From JBMOGA01 sp049318625 (lineage in GTDB: Bacteria; Pseudomonadota; Alphaproteobacteria; Rhizobiales; Hyphomicrobiaceae), in the NCBI GenBank assembly GCA_049318625.1, contig JBMOGA010000092.1, positions 1 to 10,829 of the forward strand: a stretch of 10,829 nucleotides of DNA, written 5' to 3'. Below, piece after piece: positions 1 to 6,573 of the stretch (positions within the stretch are counted from its first letter, which is position 1; each line of letters opens with the position of its first letter). Under the pieces are notes generated by a model. The model made no database searches. It had not been told where the DNA came from and saw only the letters and a list, made by a program, of their open reading frames with translations. The position numbers and the translations under genes are program-made.

Positions 1-1
1 G

Positions 2-955
2 GGCCTGATCACCGGCAACAACGGCCTGACGATCACTGCTGGCGGCGCCAACATCACCGGCGGCATCAACAACAACGGGGGCGGAATCACCAACGCCGGG
101 GCCATCAGCGAGGTCTCGTCGATCAGCTTCACCGGCTCGAATACCCAGGTCGGCCGGTTCGCGACCGCCACACTCGCCAACACGACGGCGCTCGGGTTCC
201 AGGCCGTTGCCGAGGCTGCGGGCGCAACGGCCCTGGGCGCCGGTTCCCAAGCGACGGCCGCCGGCGCCATCGCCATCGGTGACGCGGACGCCACCGGCCT
301 GAACGCCGTGGCGATCGGCACCGGAGCCAAGGCGACCGGCTCGGTCGCGGTCGGCGCCGGCGCGCTGGCGTCGAACGGCGGTACCGCGATCGGCGACAAC
401 ACGACGGCGACGGGCAACAATTCGGGGGCGTTCGGATTGGGTGCGAACGCCACGCACGCCAACGCCACCGCCATTGGCACAGGCGCGACGACGACGGCGG
501 CCAACCAGGTGATGATCGGTACGGGTGCCACGAACACCGTGGTTGCCGGTACGCTGCAGTCGCAGGGGATGGCCACGTTCAACGGCGGCACGACCGTCGC
601 CGCCAACCAGACCGTCAACATGGGTGGTAACCGCGTACAGAACGTCGGCACGCCCATCGCCGGCACGGACGCGACCAACAAGAACTACGTCGACTCGGCC
701 ATCAACACGGTGATGAAGAAGGTCGACGAGAACACCCAGGGCATTGCCATCGCCATGGCGATGAGCGGCCTGATGCTGCCGCCGAACAAGACGTTCGCCA
801 TCGGCGCGAACCTCGGCTTCTACGACGACAAGCAGGCGGTGGCGGCCTCGGCAGCCCTGAAACTCAACGACACCTTCACGCTCAACGGCGGCATCGGTGT
901 CGGCTTCGACGGCGGCGCGGTCGGCGGCCGGATCGGCATCATGGCCGCATTCTGA
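2..955 (+). CDS. Trimeric autotransporter adhesin, YadA-like, C-terminal part (5' truncated by window)
   Basis: This is the C-terminal 317 codons of a type Vc secreted surface adhesin; the reading frame is open to the left edge, so the start and signal peptide are missing. From about nt 180 to 520 there are repeated head motifs of the YadA type (TALGAGSQATAAGAIAIG, VAIGTGAKATGSVAVGAG), which in the family form left-handed parallel beta-rolls in a trimer. At about nt 620-705 a neck-like motif follows (NRVQNVGTPIAGTDATNKNY). The last 71 codons (from nt 740, GIAIAMAMSGLMLPP) match the YadA membrane-anchor domain in length and pattern. Each monomer supplies four beta-strands to the pore, and the protein ends in the C-terminal phenylalanine expected for BamA-dependent outer-membrane insertion. 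Probable role: attachment or autoaggregation; the ligand cannot be predicted. An ATG at 308 lies inside the repeats and is not the real start. Confidence 0.93.
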   Translation, partial: GLITGNNGLTITAGGANITGGINNNGGGITNAGAISEVSSISFTGSNTQVGRFATATLANTTALGFQAVAEAAGATALGAGSQATAAGAIAIGDADATGLNAVAIGTGAKATGSVAVGAGALASNGGTAIGDNTTATGNNSGAFGLGANATHANATAIGTGATTTAANQVMIGTGATNTVVAGTLQSQGMATFNGGTTVAANQTVNMGGNRVQNVGTPIAGTDATNKNYVDSAINTVMKKVDENTQGIAIAMAMSGLMLPPNKTFAIGANLGFYDDKQAVAASAALKLNDTFTLNGGIGVGFDGGAVGGRIGIMAAF

Positions 956-962
956 TGCCGCT

Positions 963-1021
963 GGAGGGCCGCGCCCTCCGTCCCGCGATCCTCACCGGGC
1001 GGCCCCGCAGGCTGCCCGGTG
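963..1021 (+). terminator. Two consecutive GC-rich hairpins after the adhesin gene (possible terminator)
   Basis: A perfect 7-bp stem with a 3-nt loop (GGAGGGC at 963-969, GCCCTCC at 973-979) begins 7 bases after the adhesin stop. A second perfect 8-bp stem follows (CACCGGGC at 993-1000, GCCCGGTG at 1014-1021). Neither is followed by a T-run, so intrinsic termination is uncertain. They may instead attenuate transcription or stabilise the 3' end between the adhesin and the next gene. Confidence 0.35.
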
Positions 1022-1033
1022 CGTCCTGACACC

Positions 1034-1040
1034 GAGGGAG
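1034..1040 (+). promoter_or_regulatory. Shine-Dalgarno site that decides the start at 1049
   Basis: GAGGGAG lies 8 bases before the ATG at 1049. An in-frame GTG at 1019 lies inside the preceding hairpin and has no such site, so the ATG is preferred. Confidence 0.7.
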
Positions 1041-1048
1041 CTCGTTTC

Positions 1049-1747
1049 ATGTCGCCCTATATCCGGACCTTCGCCATCGCCTATGCATCAGCGGCCGCAC
1101 TGGTGGTATCGGCGGGCGCCATTTGGATCGTGCTCTCCCATTCGCCGGTTGACCTGCCGATCGTCGTTACGCAAGCTCAAGCCCAGACGCCGCCCGCCAA
1201 CAAGCAGCCCGAAAGGGCTGCCCCGACCGCGCCTGCGGCCCCTGCCGCTCCTCCCGCCGCGCGGCCACCCGCCGCGGCGCCCCAGGGGCTCAGCGTGCCG
1301 CAACCGGAAGTGCTGCTGCTGATGCTGCGCTCCGCGCTGATCTCACTCGACCAGGCCAACAAGACCAACAACTACTCCGTGATGCACGCCCTCGGTGGCC
1401 CCCTGCTTCAACAGCAGAGTCCCGAGCGCCTCGCCGAGTTGTTCGCGGGCATTCGCAACACCCGGGCCGATCTCCAGATCGTCGCGTTGCTGACTCCGCA
1501 GCTGACGGAAACGCCGGTCATTACTCCGCAGGGTCTGCTGACGTTGACCGGCCTGTTCCCCAGCCAACCGTTACAGATCCGCTTCCAGGTCGCATTCCAG
1601 CCGGTGGCCGGTTACTGGCGCGTGGCGGGCATCGGGCTCAATCTGGTGCCGAACGAGCCTCAGGCCACCGCCCAGAACGCACCGGCCCAACCGGCTGCGC
1701 CGGCGCAGCCAGCTCCGAAGGCGCCGTCGGAAAAGAAGAAGCCGTAG
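1049..1747 (+). CDS. Uncharacterised membrane-anchored or exported protein with Pro/Ala-rich linkers
   Basis: I do not recognise a named family with confidence. The 232-residue product has a hydrophobic segment at about residues 8-29, then TQAQAQTPP at 41-49, which could be a signal-peptidase site (AQA) or simply follow a membrane anchor. A low-complexity Pro/Ala stretch (about 52-80) leads to a compact domain (about 83-201). The domain begins with a helix (LLLMLRSALISLDQANKTNNY) and ends in predicted beta-strands (TLTGLF, LQIRFQVAFQPVAGYWRVAGIGLNL). This pattern resembles the NTF2-like/DUF4864-type domains of periplasmic alphaproteobacterial proteins, but that is a guess from memory. A second Pro/Ala tail ends in basic EKKKP. 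The start is supported by a good ribosome site. It lies 93 bases after the adhesin on the same strand, so co-transcription and a role in adhesin biogenesis are possible, though unproven. Confidence 0.8.
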   Translation: MSPYIRTFAIAYASAAALVVSAGAIWIVLSHSPVDLPIVVTQAQAQTPPANKQPERAAPTAPAAPAAPPAARPPAAAPQGLSVPQPEVLLLMLRSALISLDQANKTNNYSVMHALGGPLLQQQSPERLAELFAGIRNTRADLQIVALLTPQLTETPVITPQGLLTLTGLFPSQPLQIRFQVAFQPVAGYWRVAGIGLNLVPNEPQATAQNAPAQPAAPAQPAPKAPSEKKKP

Positions 1748-1807
1748 CTCGCGCTGCCTCCGCTCCACCCGGCTCCGTATCCAGCGCGTCCCACCCATCC
1801 GAGCGGT

Positions 1808-1938
1808 GTCGTCCTCGGGCTCGTCCCGAGGACCCAGCGGGCGGCAGGTGCTCGGGTGCCATGGAGTACCAACGGCGGGTGACAGTCGACGGTGGCTGGG
1901 ACCGAGCCCTGGGCCCTCGGCACAAGGCCGAGGACGGC
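1808..1938. repeat. Composite palindromic intergenic element (two hairpin arms in inverted orientation)
   Basis: The arms at 1808-1836 and 1910-1938 are inverted copies of each other (24 of 29 positions match), separated by 73 bases. Each arm also folds on itself: the left as GTCCTCGGG/CCCGAGGAC with a 5-nt loop (1811-1833, perfect 9-bp stem), the right as CCTCGGC/GCCGAGG with a 5-nt loop (1915-1933). Hairpins with a CCTCGGG...CCCGAGG core are a familiar kind of dispersed intergenic repeat in alphaproteobacteria. Dispersal in this genome cannot be seen from one window. The rest of the gap between the flanking genes (1748-1807 and 1939-2078) shows no convincing gene or site. Confidence 0.6.
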
Positions 1939-2078
1939 GCAGGGAAGTGGTTCAAGGGTCCGGGCCACCATGGCCGTGCGCTGCAGCAATTCCATTGGGC
2001 CCCACTCCCACCCCCCGCCCGCGACACACAAGCTGTGCGTTAAGCACGTAACCCCTTGACCGGTTGGCCGTTTTATCC

Positions 2079-2107
2079 TTGTGGGCTGCCCCCGGACTGG
2101 CTATACG
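2079..2107 (+). promoter_or_regulatory. Weak candidate promoter for rnd
   Basis: TTGTGG (2079-2084) and TATACG (2102-2107) are 17 bases apart and resemble -35 and -10 boxes (3/6 and 4/6 matches to the sigma-70 consensus). If used, transcription would start at about the ATG at 2114 and give a leaderless message. That would fit the absence of a Shine-Dalgarno site in front of rnd. A TTGACC at 2056-2061 looks like a -35 box but has no well-spaced partner. Confidence 0.25.
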
Positions 2108-2113
2108 CGCGGC

Positions 2114-3271
2114 ATGCGCCTGTTGTCGTCCACTCGCGAGCTCGCCGACGCCTGCCGCCGTCTCGCCGAGCATTCCTACGTTGCCATCGACACCGAGTTT
2201 CTGCGCGAGCAGACGTTTTACTCGGTGCTTTGCCTCGTCCAGTTGGCCGGCCCCGGCATCGAGGTGCTGGTCGACCCGCAGGCCGAAGGGCTCGATCTCG
2301 GCCCGCTGTGGGAACTGATGGCCGACGAGCGCGTGGTGAAGGTGTTCCATGCCGGCCGTCAGGACATCGAGATCGTGTGGACCAAGGCGCGGACGATCCC
2401 GCGGCCGGTGTTCGACACGCAGGTCGCGGCCATGGTCTGCGGCTTCGGCGACTCGATCAGCTATGTGAACTTGGTCAAGCAGATCACCGGTCGGGATCTC
2501 GACAAGTCGTCCCGGTTCACCGACTGGAGCCGCCGGCCGTTGACCGAGCGTCAGCTCGTCTACGCACTCGGCGACGTCACGCACCTGCGCGACGTCTATC
2601 AGTTCCTCAAGGCGGAACTCGAGGAGACGGGCCGCGAGAGCTGGCTGGTCGAGGAAATGGCGGATCTGACCGATCCCGAGACCTACGAGACCCGGCCCGA
2701 AGCGGCGTGGCGGCGGCTCAAGCTGCGGGTCAAAAATCGCAAGGCCCTGTCGGTGCTGATGGAGCTGGCGGCGTGGCGGGAAACACTGGCCCAGCGCCAG
2801 GACGTTCCGAGGGCGCGCATCATGCGCGACGAGGCGCTGTACGACATTGCCAACCAGATGCCGAGCGACGTCGAAAGGCTCGGCGAACTGAGATCTCTCA
2901 GTGATGGTTTTGCGCGGTCGGCCCGGGCCAAGGATATTGTCGCGGCGGTCAAGCGCGGGCTCGAGCGCGATCCGGCCGTCGTGCCGCCGCTGCCGTCGAA
3001 CCAGCCGCTATCGGCTTCGGCCACGGCGATCGCCGATATGCTCCGGGTGCTCCTGAAGGCGGCGGCGGCCCGCCATCGCGTGGCGCCGCGCCTGATCGCC
3101 GACAGCGAGGACCTGGACCGTATCGCCTCCGAGGACGATCCGGACGTGCATGCGCTCAGGGGCTGGCGTCGCGAGTTGTTCGGAAACGACGCGCTCCGGT
3201 TGAAGCGCGGCGAAGTGGCCCTGACGGTGCGGGCTGGCGAGGTCGTTGTGCTTCCGGTCGGCCCGGTCTGA
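2114..3271 (+). CDS. rnd: Ribonuclease D
   Basis: This is a 385-residue 3'-to-5' exoribonuclease of the DEDDy family, which trims the 3' ends of tRNA precursors and other stable RNAs in the cytoplasm. All catalytic residues are visible: D26 and E28 in AIDTEFLREQTFY (Exo I), D84 in VFHAGRQD (Exo II), and Y150 and D154 in YALGDVTHL (Exo III). These sit at nearly the same positions as in the E. coli enzyme. A helical HRDC-like RNA-binding region follows at about 205-290 (RLKLRVKNRKALSVLMELAAWRE begins it, in two parts), with a second helical region to about 375. Length is normal for the family. The ATG at 2114 was chosen because family members begin a few residues before the ELADACRRLAEH helix; an in-frame GTG at 2081 adds residues unlike the family. 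No clear Shine-Dalgarno site precedes either start. It appears to be transcribed alone. Confidence 0.95.
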   Translation: MRLLSSTRELADACRRLAEHSYVAIDTEFLREQTFYSVLCLVQLAGPGIEVLVDPQAEGLDLGPLWELMADERVVKVFHAGRQDIEIVWTKARTIPRPVFDTQVAAMVCGFGDSISYVNLVKQITGRDLDKSSRFTDWSRRPLTERQLVYALGDVTHLRDVYQFLKAELEETGRESWLVEEMADLTDPETYETRPEAAWRRLKLRVKNRKALSVLMELAAWRETLAQRQDVPRARIMRDEALYDIANQMPSDVERLGELRSLSDGFARSARAKDIVAAVKRGLERDPAVVPPLPSNQPLSASATAIADMLRVLLKAAAARHRVAPRLIADSEDLDRIASEDDPDVHALRGWRRELFGNDALRLKRGEVALTVRAGEVVVLPVGPV

Positions 3272-3288
3272 CGCGGCGTTTGCTGCGT
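3271..3288 (+). terminator. Small hairpin at the rnd stop codon (weak terminator candidate)
   Basis: ACGCGGC and GCTGCGT form a 7-bp stem with one G-T pair around the 4-nt loop GTTT, starting at the last base of the rnd stop codon. There is no T-run, so this is weak evidence. Confidence 0.2.
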
Positions 3289-3394
3289 TCGACGCGCTCA
3301 TGACGTAGACCAGCGGCGACACACGGTTCGATTGAAGGGCCGTGCCCAACCACAGAGGCGGCACCGGATGCCCCCCCCTGTTTCCTGCAAGCCA

Positions 3395-3455
3395 TAGCAC
3401 CCCATATTATTGCTCCTTAGGCTGTTATTCCGCCGTCATTATCTTTACTTATCCT
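3395..3455 (+). promoter_or_regulatory. AT-rich spacer, probable promoter region of the protease gene
   Basis: This stretch is visibly AT-richer than everything around it and contains four TTAT words (from about 3407 to 3452). A TATCTT (3440-3445) could serve as a -10 box, but the hexamer 17 bases upstream (TTAGGC) is a poor -35 match. A promoter regulated by an activator or an alternative sigma factor would explain this. The location is well supported; the exact boxes are not. Confidence 0.35.
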
Positions 3456-3480
3456 CTCGGCTCACGATCATCCGTGCCAG

Positions 3481-3498
3481 TCGCCGGTTGGCCGGCGA
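3481..3498. repeat. Perfect hairpin in the protease leader
   Basis: TCGCCGG (3481-3487) and CCGGCGA (3492-3498) form a perfect 7-bp stem with the tetraloop TTGG, ending 24 bases before the GTG start. It could be an operator, an mRNA-stabilising leader structure or an attenuator. It does not cover the ribosome site. Confidence 0.45.
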
Positions 3499-3522
3499 GA
3501 TCGATCCAATCCGGGGGTTTGC

Positions 3523-6500
3523 GTGAAATTCCGTGGCCGTAGTCGCCTGCGTTCCGATACAGCTCAATCGCACGACGAGGCGTCGACGCCCATCGGCAGG
3601 GCCGTGCCCGACTTTGGCCCCAGGACCTCGGTCGCGATGGCGACGCAGCCGATCGGCACGGCGATGAGCGCCACGACGCTCAGCAGCACTTTGCCGAGCG
3701 ATCCTCTGTTGGCCCAGCAATGGCACCTCGGGCAGATCGGGCTTCTCGGCGCCACCCAGCTGGTCGGTCTGGAGCGGATCTGGAACGAGTATCGCGGCCA
3801 GGGCATCCATGTCGGCATATGGGACACCGGCGTGGAGCAGTCGCATCCCGACCTCGACGCCAATTACGATCCCAGTCTCGAGATCGACGTCGCCGGCATC
3901 GGTCACAACGACGGCCAGCCCGTTGCCGGAACCACCAGCATCGCGCACGGCACGAACGTCGCCGGACTGATCGCCGCTGAGCGTAACGGCATCGGCGGTG
4001 TCGGCGTCGCCTACGAGGGCAAAGTAACGGGCATCACGGTGTTCGGCGGTGCATTCGACATGAACCGTCAGACGGCCAATTTTCTGGCGACCCTGGAGGA
4101 CGGACTCAGCCGGTTCGACATCACCAACCACAGCTATGGCCTGCATCGATTTTTTCTCTCGACGGATTCGTCCCGACGCGCCGCTTTCGATGCGAGCGTG
4201 GCCGAAGGGCGTGGCGGCCTCGGCACCATTCACGTTGCAGCTGCCGGCAATTACAATGGCAACACCATCAATGACGATTGGAAGTCGTCGCGCTTCGTCA
4301 TCACCGTAGCGGCGACGGACGCCTCTGGCTTTCCCATGGGTTACTCGAATTACGGCTCGGACATTCTGGTCGCCGCGCCGGCCGGCGCCGTCACCACCGA
4401 TCTGCTCGGCAGCGACGGGTACAGTCCCGGCGACTACAGCACCGGGTTCGGCGGGACGTCGGCCTCCTCTCCGGTGACCGCCGGAGTGGTGGCGCTGATG
4501 CTCTCCGCGAATCCCTCGCTCGGGTGGCGCGACGTCCAGAACATCCTCGCCAACTCGGCCGTCGGCACGGGCTCATGGAACGGCGTCCCGCACAGCTACG
4601 AGTCGTTCTCCTGGCGCTACAACGGCGCCACCATCTGGAACGGCGGCGGCATGCATTTCAGCGAAGACTTCGGCTATGGCCTGGTCAACGCATTCCAAGC
4701 TGTCCGCATGGCCGAGGTGTGGACGATATTCAAGCCGTCGCAAGTGCTCGCCAACGAGTGGGCGATCTCGTTCGGGCTGGGCGAGGTCGAGGAGGTGATC
4801 GCTGCCAAGACCCCGACCACGGTGACTTTCGAGATCACCGGCGATGTCACCATCGAGCACGTCGACCTCACGGTGAGCCTGACGCATGACTACTTCTGGG
4901 ATATCCGTATGCAGCTGATCTCGCCGAACGGGACCACGGCGATGATCCTCGACGGCAATGCCGGATGGACAGATACAACGAAGAACTCGCTGTCGATCAA
5001 CTTCGGCATCGAGCAGTTTCGTGGCGAGTCGACTGAAGGAACCTGGCAACTCAAGTTCTGGGACAATGACCAGCGCAAGCATGGGGCCACTGCTGCAGGC
5101 ATCGGCACGCTGCACGGTCTCGCGTTCAACGCCTACGGATCCGATCCCAGCCCCGACGACGTCTACACCTATACCGACGAGGTTCTGACCGTTCTGGCCC
5201 AGGCCGGGCAGGGCGGGCGGCTCACCCTTGCCGATGCCGATGGCGGGATCGACTGGATCAACGCTGCCGCCATGCACCGTGCCCTGTCGATCGATCTCAA
5301 CGCCGGAGCGACGTCCCGCCTCGCCGGGCAGGCCTTCATGAGAATTGCCGCCGGCACCACCATCGAGAACGCGGTCGGCGGCGACGGGAATGATGTCATC
5401 AGAGGCAATGGGGCAGCCAACGACCTCAGGGGTATGCGCGGCGACGACACGTTGACGGGCGGGGCCGGCGACGACCGGCTCGACGGCGGCGCGGGCAACG
5501 ACTGGCTGAGCGGCGGGGCGGGCGCAGATTCGATGTTCGGCGGCGTTGGCAACGACACGCTGAGCGCCGGCAGCGGCGACAGGATCGAGGGCGGCGATGG
5601 CACCGATCTGGTGCGGCTGGAATTCGACCGGGCCGGGACGACGGCACAGGCGACAGCGGGCGGCGGCTACGTGATCCGCCACTTCGGCGATGTCGTGACG
5701 GTCGCCAACGTCGAGATGGTGGGTTTCCTCAACGAAAGCGGCACGTTCCGGATCGCGGACCTGCCCGCGGTGTCGGACACGGCCCTGATTGTAATGGCCG
5801 CGGACGCGCTATCCTTTGCGGCCGCCGATGACGGGCTCAGGGTCATAGTAACGGGCCATGGGGCGGACAACACGATTACCGGCAGCCGGTTCGACGACAC
5901 GATCAACGGCGGCGCCGGCAACGACACGCTGACCGGCGGCACCGGCGCCGACTGGATCGACGGGGGTGCCGGTCGCGATGTCGTCGACTACAGCTCGGCC
6001 AGGGCGGCGATCGGAATCACCCTCGAGCCGAAACCGAGCAACGCCGGCGAGGCGAACCGCGACAGGCTCGTCTCAATCGAGGGCGTAATCGGGACTGCAT
6101 TCAACGACACCATGTCGGCCGGTACGGTAATCGACGTCCGCTTCTGGGGCGGCGGCGGCAACGACAGGATGTACGGACAGAACGGCGCCGACCTGCTCGA
6201 CGGCGGCGACGGCAACGATGTGCTCGACGCCAACTGGGGCGCGGATACGGTGATCGGCGGGCTCGGCGACGACACCTTCATTCTCAGGGATTTGAAGGAC
6301 GTGTTCATCGAGGACGCCGACGGCGGTCAGGACGCCGCTGTCATCCAGATCCGGGACGCTTCGTTCCGGCGCTGGCTCGGCTCCGACGATTTCGAGGTGA
6401 CCGGCAGCCGCCTGAAACTGATCGCGACGGGCGAGTCGATCGATCTCGCGAACATCGAGACCGTGACATTCGCGGGCGGCGGCAGCGTGAGCCTGCTGAA

Positions 6501-6531
6501 GGCGCCCGCGATGGACCTGGCGCTGGTCTGA
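3523..6531 (+). CDS. Secreted RTX subtilisin-like serine protease with P-domain
   Basis: This 1002-residue extracellular endopeptidase belongs to family S8. The catalytic triad is complete: D101 (GIWDTGVEQSHPDLD), H142 (HGTNVAGLIAA) and S313 (GGTSASSPVTAG), with the oxyanion residue N243 (AAGNYNG). The S8 domain spans about 70-395. A kexin-like P-domain follows at about 425-540 (DVTIEHVDLTVSLTHDYFWD). A serralysin-like linker (SIDLNAGATSRLAGQ) then leads to three blocks of GGxGxD calcium-binding repeats at about 619-690, 787-822 and 876-920. No Sec signal peptide is present, and the chain ends in an aspartate plus hydrophobic residues (DLALV), like the C-terminal signal of RTX proteases exported by type I systems. 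GTG at 3523 is preceded by GGGGG at 3513-3517; ATGs at codons 39 and 48 are alternatives, since both precede the catalytic domain. No inhibitor-type propeptide is evident. The exporter genes are not in the window. Confidence 0.92.
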   Translation: MKFRGRSRLRSDTAQSHDEASTPIGRAVPDFGPRTSVAMATQPIGTAMSATTLSSTLPSDPLLAQQWHLGQIGLLGATQLVGLERIWNEYRGQGIHVGIWDTGVEQSHPDLDANYDPSLEIDVAGIGHNDGQPVAGTTSIAHGTNVAGLIAAERNGIGGVGVAYEGKVTGITVFGGAFDMNRQTANFLATLEDGLSRFDITNHSYGLHRFFLSTDSSRRAAFDASVAEGRGGLGTIHVAAAGNYNGNTINDDWKSSRFVITVAATDASGFPMGYSNYGSDILVAAPAGAVTTDLLGSDGYSPGDYSTGFGGTSASSPVTAGVVALMLSANPSLGWRDVQNILANSAVGTGSWNGVPHSYESFSWRYNGATIWNGGGMHFSEDFGYGLVNAFQAVRMAEVWTIFKPSQVLANEWAISFGLGEVEEVIAAKTPTTVTFEITGDVTIEHVDLTVSLTHDYFWDIRMQLISPNGTTAMILDGNAGWTDTTKNSLSINFGIEQFRGESTEGTWQLKFWDNDQRKHGATAAGIGTLHGLAFNAYGSDPSPDDVYTYTDEVLTVLAQAGQGGRLTLADADGGIDWINAAAMHRALSIDLNAGATSRLAGQAFMRIAAGTTIENAVGGDGNDVIRGNGAANDLRGMRGDDTLTGGAGDDRLDGGAGNDWLSGGAGADSMFGGVGNDTLSAGSGDRIEGGDGTDLVRLEFDRAGTTAQATAGGGYVIRHFGDVVTVANVEMVGFLNESGTFRIADLPAVSDTALIVMAADALSFAAADDGLRVIVTGHGADNTITGSRFDDTINGGAGNDTLTGGTGADWIDGGAGRDVVDYSSARAAIGITLEPKPSNAGEANRDRLVSIEGVIGTAFNDTMSAGTVIDVRFWGGGGNDRMYGQNGADLLDGGDGNDVLDANWGADTVIGGLGDDTFILRDLKDVFIEDADGGQDAAVIQIRDASFRRWLGSDDFEVTGSRLKLIATGESIDLANIETVTFAGGGSVSLLKAPAMDLALV

Positions 6532-6548
6532 CCGGCCGGCAGCGGCAA

Positions 6549-6573
6549 GCGGCGGCGGCGGTCAGGCCGCCGC
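6549..6573. terminator. Hairpin between the convergent protease and ecm genes
   Basis: GCGGCGGC (6549-6556) and GCCGCCGC (6566-6573) form a perfect 8-bp stem across the convergent 3' ends and overlap the ecm stop codon. It lacks T-runs on either strand. The sequence is repetitive GCC/GGC, so the match may be a by-product of composition. Confidence 0.25.

Noticed and set aside
1861..2043. 60-codon open frame starting at ATG 1861 in the gap before rnd
   Set aside because: It begins inside the palindromic element and runs through its right arm, has no ribosome site, and its composition is that of translated repeat.
2056..2079. TTGACC and TATCCT as a promoter pair for rnd
   Set aside because: The boxes are good individually but only 12 bases apart, too short for a sigma-70 promoter.
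5380..6290. Regularly spaced short DNA repeats
   Set aside because: They encode the GGxGxD RTX repeats of the protease; they are not a CRISPR array or an independent DNA repeat.
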